This document shows positions 62,401-64,000 of a stretch of 64,000 bases of DNA, in pieces. Position 1 is the first letter of the stretch, and every line of letters begins with the position of its first letter. The position numbers and the translations under genes were made by a program. The stretch comes from Lamellibrachia columna (lineage: Eukaryota; Annelida; Polychaeta; Sabellida; Siboglinidae), in NCBI GenBank assembly GCA_963662155.1, contig OY759265.1, forward strand, positions 47,232,906 to 47,296,905, given 5' to 3'. Under the pieces are notes generated by a model. That model saw only the letters and a program-made list of their open reading frames with translations. It was not told the DNA's origin and ran no database searches.

Positions 62401-63743
62401 GACGTTCTGGTCGGGTCACTGCACTCTGAAATCCGTGACATCGCCCTCAAGCAGTTCTATTGCCTCAGTGAGATTATGGTGACACCTGGCGAGAGCACAG
62501 TACACCAGCAGAGTCCACATCACTTTGTGCTGCAGATTCTTCTCAAGGCCAGACTCCCTTTCTGGGTCTCTTCCAGCAACACCCGTGGCTCCAGCTACAG
62601 GTCTCGCACCTCTTGTCCATAATTAACTGTTCATGTTTAAAACTTCTTCTTCAGTTCATTTGGTCCATCGTGGATCAGGTTCGTTGATGTTCATATTTGT
62701 AGTGTATAAATACTTTAAGTAGGTGGTGTAATAAAAAGTGTGTTCTTTTGTTAGTCATCAAAAAAATTAACTTTGATCGTTAGATCAGGTAACTTGAGAT
62801 AGTGTGAACAACCTTATGTTATAGTATATAGAGTCAGACCACTTTTGTCACCGATTTGTGACCAGATCCAGTGAAAAATAATTTACAGTTACAGCACTGT
62901 CAAGTTTCTACTGCGATCGTGACTGCTACGTTTCTGCTGTTTGACCATCAAGTGACTGGCCATGATGATACCATGATGATACCATGATGATACCATGATG
63001 ATACCATGCATGTTGTCTGTTGTAGACTACTGAAGCAGTGCACGCAGTACTTCAAGCTGCGATGTAGACTGCTCAAACACCTTGCAGGTGAGTGCCTCAG
63101 TAATGTCAAACAACAATACTGAGTGAGGTCTGCTGGAGGTAGATTGTAGTTATGCACTGCCACGTGAAGTAATAATATAATAATAATAAAAAAATTATTT
63201 ATTTTGCAATCATGAGAATTATTCAAAATATGCATTTGCTATAATTATATGCATACGTTTTAATTTAGAAAATAGTTTAAAGAATCTAAGAAATATATAT
63301 ATAATAAAAAGAATTGTTAGAAAAAAGGTACAGGTATACACAAACCAGTTATTAAAATGTATAGTGGCTAAATATAGTATTATGTACATTATAAAATAAT
63401 ATCACTTTGAACACAAATGAAAGAATAACTGCTACTGGTCATTAAGGACACAAATTCACAATTGGTGTGGTATTATTAATATATATTATACCAGTTTTTA
63501 ATCCAATACATCCAGTGTGTGGATTCTTGTCCAGTGACCTTGACCTTGGTTTTGCAGCGGATGACCAACGTCAACTACAGTTAAACGTGGTCAGTATGCT
63601 GAGTGACGAGGTCGACTGGCTGAGGAACTTTGTGACGTCACAGAATGAGCATGTCCACGAGACAGACAACCTGCTACTGGCGGGCCATCTGAACCTACTT
63701 CACACCCTGCTCACATGTGACGGTGTTGACAAGACACTCTCTG
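27498..63743 (+). CDS. USP24: USP24 ubiquitin carboxyl-terminal hydrolase 24, N-terminal 1554 residues (35 exons, 3' truncated by window)
   Basis: This is an ortholog of USP24, a very large deubiquitinase. The 35 exons listed below sum to 4663 nt with every phase consistent. Residues 1-44 are a UBA domain (MGF at 14-16, ALRLGKNDLSEAVAIL). Residue 84 begins PPPSY, a PPxY-type motif also found at this place in vertebrate USP24. From residue 125 on, helical-repeat scaffold blocks match the family in order: ESDENC..RCMPEAF, DDLRLDI, LSIALEGNID, WELAHLP-like, WFTKG, APRTIQPHGASF, STFRVLYNLEVLSS, SWAAAAGKL, LHAGVCVRQ and DNLLLAGHL. Residues about 955-1015 look like the internal ubiquitin-like segment. 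Vertebrate USP24 is about 2600 aa, so roughly 60 percent is here. The cysteine-protease USP domain (Cys/His boxes) lies past the right edge. The start codon is the first ATG of the UBA exon. It is divergent from gene 2. Confidence 0.95.
27936..28022 (+). pseudogene. Partial duplicate of USP24 exon 2 with a nonsense codon
   Basis: These 86 bp match 29037-29122 inside exon 2 with only two mismatches. At the end the Trp codon of ESW becomes TAG. The copy lacks the first 23 and last 70 or so bases of the exon, but is preceded by tatatctag, which could act as a splice acceptor. It runs into a (TA)n tract. If included in mRNA it would truncate the protein. Confidence 0.85.
28024..28053. repeat. (TA)n microsatellite
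   Basis: A short AT dinucleotide run directly abuts the broken exon 2 copy, which suggests the breakpoint lay in or created the simple repeat. Confidence 0.85.
28055..28980. other. USP24 intron 1 remainder, nothing recognised
   Basis: AT-rich unique DNA with short open frames only. Confidence 0.5.
29014..29194 (+). CDS. USP24: USP24 exon 2 (aa 109-168)
   Basis: Acceptor gtatcaacag, donor GAGA/gtgagt, phase 1 out. It encodes the ELENRVFTESWSIPYKEEES block and LGKCLLSATHLAN, which match the family closely. Confidence 0.92.
29400..29650. mobile_element. SINE-like 3' segment in USP24 intron 2
   Basis: Contains gctgtcaaaaacttgctcta and ccagcactatataagac, matching the tails at 37150-37260 and 40940-41025. 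No clear A/B boxes remain. Confidence 0.55.
29950..30017 (+). CDS. USP24: USP24 exon 3 (aa 169-191)
   Basis: Acceptor ctttttcag, donor AAG/gtagca. Phase 1 in and 0 out. It encodes ESDENCKRFLEKCMPEAFQK, one of the best conserved blocks. Confidence 0.92.
30020..31800. other. USP24 intron 3, no recognised element except the terminal (CA)n
   Basis: Unique AT-rich sequence. No exon fits between exons 3 and 4, since the protein is continuous with the family. Confidence 0.5.
31812..31880. repeat. (CA)n microsatellite just upstream of USP24 exon 4
   Basis: About 33 CA units end 26 nt before the exon, and replace the usual polypyrimidine tract position. Confidence 0.97.
31907..32050 (+). CDS. USP24: USP24 exon 4 (aa 192-239)
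   Basis: The acceptor catgttgtag lies about 25 nt after a (CA)n tract. It encodes LLTSAAVLRWAGDIQEGIYD and so on to EVLTL. The donor is CTG/gtcagt, chosen because it keeps phase 0 with exon 5. A stronger gtaagt lies 25 nt downstream. Confidence 0.88.
32545..32615. repeat. 20-bp tandem repeat, 3.5 copies
   Basis: Unit gggacattgccactgaggct. Confidence 0.95.
32985..33190 (+). mobile_element. LINE RT C-terminal fragment in USP24 intron 4
   Basis: The frame reads NWNNLPTDLKQCANVRIFKA and KYKRIFINR with an upstream stop, typical of the extreme C-terminus of a non-LTR retrotransposon RT. A TA-rich tail follows. Confidence 0.75.
33522..33647 (+). CDS. USP24: USP24 exon 5 (aa 240-281)
   Basis: Acceptor gcccatgcag, donor AAG/gtcagt, phase 0. 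It encodes AFNPESEYHSKNRL and WEEVFGAGQLYAVCPPST, matching the family order. Confidence 0.92.
34316..34351 (+). CDS. USP24: USP24 exon 6, 36-nt (DPCGWLCDLINR)
   Basis: Acceptor gtttgcag, donor AGG/gtgagt, phase 0. A small exon placed by the conserved GW..DLIN block. Degenerate copies of its 3' half and donor follow in the intron. Confidence 0.88.
34352..34464. repeat. Copy of the exon 6 donor junction, left of the hAT insertion
   Basis: At 34434-34464 tgatcttatcaacaaggttt resembles the exon end tgatctcatcaacagggtga. Nearby 34371-34392 carries agaaggcaggctgtgtgtat, which is the start of exon 9 and its array unit. Confidence 0.65.
34680..34760. repeat. gatttaaatcat repeat block within the hAT element
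   Basis: Five or so copies of atttaaatca in tandem and palindromic arrangement directly after cagggttgtt. It could mark the left end of a second, nested CAGGG element whose right end I cannot find. Confidence 0.5.
35383..35441. repeat. (TA)n microsatellite
   Basis: About 29 TA units inside the hAT element. Confidence 0.97.
35801..35980. repeat. Further degenerate copies of the exon 6 donor junction
   Basis: gtgtaatctcatcaacaaag plus tgtgttacacatc at about 35880 and tgtatcaacaaggcgtgtta at about 35940 echo the end of exon 6 and its donor (tcatcaacagggtgagtaac). Confidence 0.65.
36220..36700. mobile_element. Possible relative of the 38.25-39.42 kb transposon
   Basis: ggttgaaagacgaaatgaaac at about 36536 matches gttgaaagacgaagtggaac at about 38837, with comparable downstream sequence. 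Ends not found. Confidence 0.4.
36806..36871 (+). CDS. USP24: USP24 exon 7 (aa 294-315)
   Basis: Acceptor gtttatcag, donor GCT/gtaagt, phase 0. It encodes FAEKKGFELIQDRLEGDDLD. Confidence 0.9.
37130..37262. mobile_element. SINE 3' segment before USP24 exon 8
   Basis: Contains aaaaaacttgctctgataat and ctggtcatgtataagac, shared with the 29.5 and 40.9 kb segments. Confidence 0.55.
37301..37441 (+). CDS. USP24: USP24 exon 8 (aa 316-362)
   Basis: Acceptor gtttgtccag, donor AAG/gtaggt, phase 0. It encodes LAPLGVCAEYLKDSVVEPML, a clear family match. Confidence 0.92.
37675..37811. repeat. Left part of the exon 9 acceptor array
   Basis: Three degenerate units of gttgacctgtagaaggcagg plus ctgtgtgtat. 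The array resumes at 39636 beyond the transposon. Confidence 0.88.
37812..39635. mobile_element. hAT-like element (about 656 bp plus a nested insertion) inside the exon 9 array
   Basis: The left end taggcctgaggtcaattaca and right end (reverse complement) caggcctgggggtcaattaa form inverted repeats. Flanks aagttgac (37804-37811) and atgttgac (39636-39643) agree at 7 of 8 bases as a target duplication. The ends are rich in aatagtaat words, related to the 34.5-kb element. Confidence 0.82.
38250..39417. mobile_element. Nested DNA transposon, 1168 bp
   Basis: The left end cagggcttcac and right end (reverse complement) cagggcatcac match 10 of 11. catagc directly flanks both ends (38244-38249 and 39418-39423). 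The right portion is rich in gcgagcgat motifs. No transposase frame. It sits wholly inside the element at 37812-39635. Confidence 0.82.
39636..39935. repeat. Right part of the exon 9 acceptor array, about 7 units
   Basis: Each unit of about 44 bp carries cctgtagaaggcaggctgtg plus tgtatgacct, the acceptor plus first about 22 coding bases of exon 9. The last unit is the real exon start. Confidence 0.93.
39936..40094 (+). CDS. USP24: USP24 exon 9 (aa 363-415)
   Basis: Acceptor aacctgtag, donor CAG/gtgact, phase 0. It encodes YDLLASMKLLCL and IDDLRLDIALKMLKLPHFN. The acceptor is the last of many tandem copies of the same junction. It was chosen because AAG GCA GGC TGT keeps phase 0 and gives the same length as the vertebrate protein here. 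Confidence 0.88.
40103..40131. repeat. (TA)n microsatellite
   Basis: Short TA run 9 nt after the exon 9 donor. Confidence 0.9.
40683..41025 (+). mobile_element. tRNA-derived SINE in USP24 intron 9
   Basis: The head has A-box-like ggcagctcagcggtcaagag and B-box-like agagttcgagtcc with tRNA spacing. A unique body and the shared tail (gccaaaaacactttctctgg, ggtggataccggcgtta) follow. Confidence 0.82.
41058..41172 (+). CDS. USP24: USP24 exon 10 (aa 416-453)
   Basis: Acceptor catgtttcag, donor GAAG/gtttgt, phase 1 out. It encodes VTKLIEDSSNAK and WLVDNEVLSIALE. Confidence 0.92.
41872..41975 (+). CDS. USP24: USP24 exon 11 (aa 454-488)
   Basis: Acceptor gttgcacag, donor CAG/gtgagt. Phase 1 in and 0 out. 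It encodes GNIDQVQYCDKVKNITDFLG and LTKIWKMQ. Confidence 0.92.
42028..42427. mobile_element. Truncated copy of the 38.25-39.42 kb transposon
   Basis: Matches 39080-39417 throughout (gcgagcgataggg, cgatcgctcgcctcaaa) and ends in tggccctg, the CAGGG-type right terminus. The left end is missing. Confidence 0.8.
42463..42570 (+). CDS. USP24: USP24 exon 12 (aa 489-524)
   Basis: Acceptor gtttccacag, donor AAG/gtacct, phase 0. It encodes VVVENIHAIIAAAAIKFNAQ and LFILIQK. Confidence 0.92.
42571..44303. other. USP24 intron 12, no recognised element
   Basis: A short tandem of gtacatacttgtacctac lies just after the donor (42571-42640). The rest is unique AT-rich sequence. Confidence 0.5.
44304..44399 (+). 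CDS. USP24: USP24 exon 13 (aa 525-556)
   Basis: Acceptor ttttcgccag, donor AGT/gtgagt, phase 0. It encodes SWQEENDRMREKLLGLIGKI and GRDAR. Confidence 0.92.
44480..45331 (+). repeat. Minisatellite made of about 20 copies of the USP24 exon 14 acceptor junction
   Basis: Units of 40 or 46 bp each contain ctgtctgtgtttgtaggtgt and tggagttg(ctctggg)acctggctcat. This is the exon 14 polypyrimidine tract, AG and first 20-30 coding bases. The 46-bp units keep ctctggg, which corresponds to the true exon. The 40-bp units have lost 6 bp. The true acceptor at 45331 is the last unit. Confidence 0.96.
45332..45493 (+). CDS. USP24: USP24 exon 14 (aa 557-610)
   Basis: Acceptor gtgtttgtag, donor GAG/gtatga, phase 0. 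It encodes VLELLWDLAHLPVLP and KKSYVMKCVDDIKE. About 20 copies of this acceptor and the first coding bases lie in tandem directly upstream. Only the last copy opens into the full exon. Confidence 0.92.
45640..46510. repeat. Minisatellite upstream of USP24 exon 15, about 22-40-bp units
   Basis: Alternating words ggcctgtattagatgggttg followed by tcttgttgtcag or tcttacaatcag, more than 25 copies. Each unit ends in a cag that mimics a 3' splice site, but no exon sequence is copied. Confidence 0.93.
46542..46625 (+). CDS. USP24: USP24 exon 15 (aa 611-638)
   Basis: Acceptor tgtgtttcag, donor AAG/gtaatt, phase 0. It encodes GRWVLPALKQLQHIIKNIA. A second in-frame acceptor (catgcag, exon start 46530) would add VVFQ and fits the family equally well. 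Confidence 0.88.
46795..46865. repeat. Short tandem (tgtaatcattcattatgtgacgct)n, 3 copies
   Basis: Tandem words gctgtaatcattcattatgt. Confidence 0.9.
47152..47301 (+). CDS. USP24: USP24 exon 16 (aa 639-688)
   Basis: Acceptor attttttttag, donor GAC/gtaggc, phase 0. It encodes DIIKQVTASLIKFHQVAV and ALVDSRYSHKD. Confidence 0.92.
47390..47430. repeat. Small dispersed repeat shared with 5690-5740
   Basis: ctcataccaggcccccataa here and ctcataccaggctcccaaaa upstream of gene 1 exon 2 are copies of one element. Confidence 0.55.
47618..47749 (+). CDS. USP24: USP24 exon 17 (aa 689-732)
   Basis: Acceptor ccgtttcag, donor CAG/gtgggt, phase 0. It encodes LSFLQFVLQEGVLYLSWHRA and RDIWDVL. Confidence 0.92.
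48045..48240 (+). mobile_element. tRNA-derived SINE head and body in USP24 intron 17
   Basis: A-box-like gtggcagcttggttggtaga and B-box-like ggggttgagtccacc, then ttcggaagagacactaaatg, shared with the 40.7-kb SINE (ttggaagagacactaaaagc). Confidence 0.8.
48387..48498 (+). CDS. USP24: USP24 exon 18 (aa 733-769)
   Basis: Acceptor gtgttttag, donor GAAG/gttctg, phase 1 out. It encodes TCFKWFTKGVADLEQDTQSQ, a strongly conserved block. Confidence 0.92.
48620..48960 (-). repeat. Dispersed repeat in USP24 intron 18, same family as the window end
   Basis: The minus strand of 48760-48950 (gatgcagttcagctgaacgg, gaagaatagtaaga) matches 63840-63990 closely. The CT-rich part resembles the repeats at 4.9 and 10.6 kb. 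Confidence 0.75.
49081..49157 (+). CDS. USP24: USP24 exon 19 (aa 770-795)
   Basis: Acceptor cttatgcag, donor TAT/gtgagt. Phase 1 in and 0 out. It encodes YFENVNQFEHRLKKSSGTY. Confidence 0.9.
49160..49670. other. USP24 intron 19, left part, nothing recognised
   Basis: AT-rich unique sequence with short open frames only. Confidence 0.45.
49670..50110 (+). repeat. Dispersed repeat family R1, copy a
   Basis: Shares ccacagtcggttta, gtgtatttttgtt, gctagcatgtcatagtggat and related words with copies at 52345, 61920 and 62640. About 430 bp, no coding capacity. Confidence 0.75.
50422..50562 (+). CDS. USP24: USP24 exon 20 (aa 796-842)
   Basis: Acceptor gtgtcgcag, donor AAG/gtgaga, phase 0. It encodes ELIGIDFLWGICLNTPNN and SYSYLSPRLKK. 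A 20-bp tandem array begins about 10 nt after the donor. Confidence 0.92.
50570..50915 (+). repeat. 20-bp minisatellite after USP24 exon 20, about 17 copies
   Basis: Unit accccaccctgtcttcatat begins 8-10 nt after the donor. It keeps the exon 20 frame open for about 120 codons, which is an artefact. Confidence 0.95.
50930..51390. other. USP24 intron 20 remainder
   Basis: AT-rich, nothing recognised. Confidence 0.45.
51392..51558 (+). CDS. USP24: USP24 exon 21 (aa 843-897)
   Basis: Acceptor gtttgtag, donor CCAG/gtaccc, phase 2 out. It encodes LHKKFIDECYGRLEAA and ends LPSPSR across the junction. Confidence 0.92.
51902..52079 (+). CDS. USP24: USP24 exon 22 (aa 898-957), GC donor
   Basis: Acceptor tatgtcag, phase 2 in. 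It encodes NIERLLLIAERYVVTVEEMY and APRTIQPHGASFQGP. The donor is CAG/gcaagt, a GC-AG intron with otherwise perfect consensus. Phase 0 out joins exon 23 without disruption. Confidence 0.9.
52185..52345. repeat. 27-bp minisatellite, 6 copies
   Basis: Unit aatatgtattgtgtgaatag plus ttcaagt, nearly perfect. It abuts an R1 repeat copy. Confidence 0.96.
52345..52680 (+). repeat. Dispersed repeat family R1, copy b
   Basis: gcacagtcggtttaacaaaa, gaccacttttatcaccg, aagctagcatgttgcagcgg match the other copies. Confidence 0.75.
53241..53339 (+). CDS. USP24: USP24 exon 23 (aa 958-990), ubiquitin-like segment
   Basis: Acceptor gttctgtcag, donor ATG/gtaagg, phase 0. It encodes AHTNESVRSIRKKVAQKL and VQIVTNDKM, resembling the first part of a ubiquitin-like fold. 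The 3' end of this exon with its donor is repeated twice more downstream. Confidence 0.9.
53319..53440 (+). repeat. 42-bp triplication of the exon 23 donor junction
   Basis: Three units atagtgacaaatgacaaaat plus ggtaaggattctgtcatttcag. The first is the true exon end and donor. Confidence 0.95.
53361..53423 (+). other. Two 21-nt copies of the exon 23 3' end flanked by splice sites
   Basis: Copies at 53361-53381 (IVAHDKM) and 53403-53423 (IVANDKM) each have their own acceptor (atttcag, catctcag) and donor (gtaagg, gtaagt). They are in frame (21 nt), so they could be spliced as microexons or as competing donors. The introns between them would be only about 21 nt, too short for normal splicing, so at most one would be used. 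Confidence 0.7.
53647..53757 (+). CDS. USP24: USP24 exon 24 (aa 991-1027)
   Basis: Acceptor tctccacag, donor CAG/gtactt, phase 0. It encodes LTKDQKLLHQLDFDDHQKLT and a Ser/Thr/Val-rich tail (SSVTSVTSVFTSQ). Confidence 0.9.
53707..53895 (+). repeat. 60-bp triplication of the exon 24 donor junction
   Basis: gcagtgttactagtgtgaca plus tctgtcttcaccagtcaggtactt is repeated at 60-bp spacing. The second unit is nearly perfect, the third diverged with caagtact replacing the donor. Confidence 0.95.
53995..54039 (+). CDS. USP24: USP24 exon 25, 45-nt (DGSTTSATKNFNLEQ)
   Basis: Acceptor attttcag, donor CAA/gtaagt, phase 0. Low-complexity Ser/Thr sequence, like the Ser-rich linker here in vertebrate USP24. 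Confidence 0.75.
54170..54745. repeat. Two adjoining minisatellites before USP24 exon 26
   Basis: The first uses ccccatgtcaccctagtcac units (54185-54400), the second catgtgtcaccctgctcata units (54490-54745). Open frames here are periodic artefacts. Confidence 0.92.
54760..54845 (+). CDS. USP24: USP24 exon 26 (aa 1043-1070)
   Basis: Acceptor gtctgtgcag, donor CAAG/gtcagt, phase 2 out. It encodes EKTLPGVVMSS and MLYQLADLDEPR, a clear family match. Confidence 0.92.
55174..55258 (+). CDS. USP24: USP24 exon 27 (aa 1071-1099)
   Basis: Acceptor ctttcgcag, donor AAG/gtgaga. Phase 2 in and 0 out. It encodes SRARSLLKLVPTDPSVLDNL. Confidence 0.92.
55620..55955. repeat. (TGTC)n-rich tract before USP24 exon 28
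   Basis: ctgtctgtctgtatgtccat words, with one internal duplication of about 120 bp (55690-55810 and 55810-55930). Confidence 0.93.
55977..56174 (+). CDS. USP24: USP24 exon 28 (aa 1100-1165)
   Basis: Acceptor atgtttcag, donor GAG/gtgaga, phase 0. A Pro/Ser-rich linker precedes SAPDMSTFRVLYNLE, which matches the family block exactly. Confidence 0.92.
56445..56960. repeat. Local direct duplications in USP24 intron 28
   Basis: aacaaatgtgacagtgc(t/c)agtatt repeats at 56460 and 56512. ttggtgatctgtatatat with its flanks repeats at 56703 and 56860. Confidence 0.8.
56970..57163 (+). CDS. USP24: USP24 exon 29 (aa 1166-1229)
   Basis: Acceptor tacttgcag, donor TCAG/gtgata, phase 2 out. It encodes VLSSQLMPS, DGISLVVNVLQRDSIPP and TRQGCYTIALQLL. 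Confidence 0.93.
57656..57809 (+). CDS. USP24: USP24 exon 30 (aa 1230-1281)
   Basis: Acceptor ctgttgcag, donor CAG/gtactg. Phase 2 in and 0 out. It encodes LLLCGQDITG, then a low-complexity Ser/Gly/Ala linker that is shorter than in vertebrates. Confidence 0.88.
57895..58085 (-). mobile_element. LINE 3' tail, minus strand, same family as 2.4-3.1 kb
   Basis: Reverse complement contains agccaattgcttcattgtcc and tgacagatatctgataaagg, matching the LINE end at 2990-3080. Confidence 0.82.
58090..59170. other. USP24 intron 30 middle, nothing firmly recognised
   Basis: A CT-rich start (cttcttcttcctgtgaagga) may be another dispersed repeat. The rest is unique. Confidence 0.4.
59175..59420 (+). mobile_element. 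LINE 3' tail, plus strand, same family
   Basis: attacacatagatgaaaaaa, ttggactctcgataagccaa and a final aatcttgttaaatcttgtta, as in the copy at 3000-3130. Confidence 0.85.
59513..59687 (+). CDS. USP24: USP24 exon 31 (aa 1282-1339)
   Basis: Acceptor ttgtttacag, donor ACAG/gtaaac, phase 1 out. It encodes ADFTDMIACFMRVSWAAAAG and a Ser-rich end. Confidence 0.93.
60075..60285. repeat. 62-bp tandem repeat, 3 copies
   Basis: Unit taatgtagcaagtctccctc plus ccctaggaaccattgtctctggatagag, nearly perfect. Confidence 0.96.
60300..61260. other. USP24 intron 31 right part
   Basis: Mostly unique sequence. An aataataataa run at about 60597-60612 precedes ctatataccgc, echoing the motif at 61455. Confidence 0.4.
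61271..61426 (+). CDS. USP24: USP24 exon 32 (aa 1340-1391)
   Basis: Acceptor acgttgcag, donor CTCA/gtgagt, phase 1 in and out. It encodes SLHAGVCVRQSKVSTKDANI and ELLVTCLQLRS. Confidence 0.93.
61450..61520 (+). repeat. Possible tatagcgc-type interspersed repeat end
   Basis: aataataaagtatttatatagcgcctgat then ctctcaggtgctttatgtac resembles a short repeat motif common in marine invertebrate genomes. Boundaries unknown. Confidence 0.4.
61920..62270 (+). repeat. Dispersed repeat family R1, copy c
   Basis: cacagtcggttcaataaaag, gaccacttttgatcaggtca, aactggcatgtcgtagtgga and actagatggtttga match the other copies. Confidence 0.78.
62360..62600 (+). CDS. USP24: USP24 exon 33 (aa 1392-1471)
   Basis: Acceptor ttggtttcag, donor ACAG/gtctcg. 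Phase 1 in and 2 out. It encodes FYTLPFVADFTIDVLVGSLH and ILLKARLPFW. Confidence 0.9.
62640..62895 (+). repeat. Dispersed repeat family R1, copy d (3' part missing)
   Basis: ggttcgttgatgttcatatt, aaaaagtgtgttcttttgtt and gaccacttttgtcaccgatt match the other copies. It stops before the gctagcatg end. Confidence 0.75.
62960..63008. repeat. 11-12-bp tandem (atgataccatg)n, 4 copies
   Basis: Short perfect tandem just before the exon 34 acceptor region. Confidence 0.95.
63026..63087 (+). CDS. USP24: USP24 exon 34 (aa 1472-1492)
   Basis: Acceptor ctgttgtag, donor GCAG/gtgagt. Phase 2 in and 1 out. It encodes LLKQCTQYFKLRCRLLKHL. Confidence 0.92.
63558..63743 (+). CDS. USP24: USP24 exon 35 (aa 1493-1554), last exon in window
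   Basis: Acceptor ggttttgcag, donor TCTG/gtacgt. Phase 1 in and out. It encodes SMLSDEVDWLRNF and DNLLLAGHLNLLHTLLTC. The gene continues beyond the window. Confidence 0.92.
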
Positions 63744-63839
63744 GTACGTAACTTTACATTCATATTTGTTTTTCACATCACCTTCAAGAAGTTACTCACT
63801 ACCTTAAAGTCAATGAATTTCAAATCTTGTCAAGTTTGT

Positions 63840-64000
63840 AAGAACAACAGGGTCCGGAGAAACCTGGAGCAAAGAAGGTGGTTAGAAGAGGACGGATGAC
63901 CCGAGGGAAGATATTGGGATGCAGTTCAGCTTAACGGGAAGAATAGTAAGAAGCCGGATGATGTGGTGCGGATGGAGGTAGGTCGACTGCGAAAAGAGCA
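63840..64000 (+). repeat. Dispersed repeat copy running off the window
   Basis: gatgcagttcagcttaacgg and gaagaatagtaagaagcc match the reverse complement of 48760-48950. It lies in the intron after USP24 exon 35. Confidence 0.8.

Overview
The window is nuclear DNA from an animal, most likely an invertebrate. Genes are split into many short exons (21-324 nt) with GT-AG introns in consistent phase. Introns and spacers are AT-rich and full of microsatellites, minisatellites, LINE 3' ends, tRNA-derived SINEs and hAT-type DNA transposons. The LINE fragments are of types common in marine invertebrates, but I cannot fix the phylum. Nothing suggests a prokaryotic or viral source.

Three protein genes can be rebuilt by joining exons whose reading phases agree. 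(1) A plus-strand gene at 5551-15178 has 11 coding exons and encodes a complete 548-aa protein. It starts with an N-myristoylation-like MGxxxS sequence and is largely helical/coiled coil. I do not recognise it. (2) A minus-strand gene runs from 26986 down to 16915 with 9-10 coding exons, giving about 285 aa if one uncertain bridging exon is right. It has a signal peptide, a coiled coil, an acidic Q/D/E-rich segment and a C-terminal helical domain. I do not recognise this one either, and it is convergent with gene 1. (3) USP24, the large ubiquitin-specific protease, starts at 27498 on the plus strand. Its first 35 coding exons, about 1554 residues, run to 63743: the UBA domain, the PPPxY linker, the long helical-repeat scaffold and the internal ubiquitin-like segment. 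The catalytic USP domain lies beyond the right edge. Genes 2 and 3 are divergent and share a 511-bp spacer with a YY1-like AAATGGCGGC motif.

Layout: 1-5.5 kb holds a 30-bp minisatellite, decayed LINEs and dispersed repeats. 5.5-15.2 kb is gene 1. 15.2-16.9 kb is the shared 3' region. 16.9-27.0 kb is gene 2, whose introns carry a 2.3-kb 35-bp minisatellite, a (TG)n tract of 243 bp and an inverted repeat pair. 27.5-64 kb is USP24.

The most unusual signal is that several intronic tandem arrays are copies of the splice junction next to them. They carry the splice site and part of the exon, repeated 2 to about 20 times. Cases in USP24 are exon 6 donor, exon 9 acceptor, exon 14 acceptor (about 20 copies), exon 23 donor (21-nt in-frame microexon copies) and exon 24 donor (60-bp in-frame copies). 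Gene 2 has one at its penultimate-exon donor. USP24 exon 2 also has a partial upstream copy ending in a stop codon. Two hAT transposons with target-site duplications have landed inside two of these arrays. I found no dedicated new molecular system, but this pattern deserves testing.
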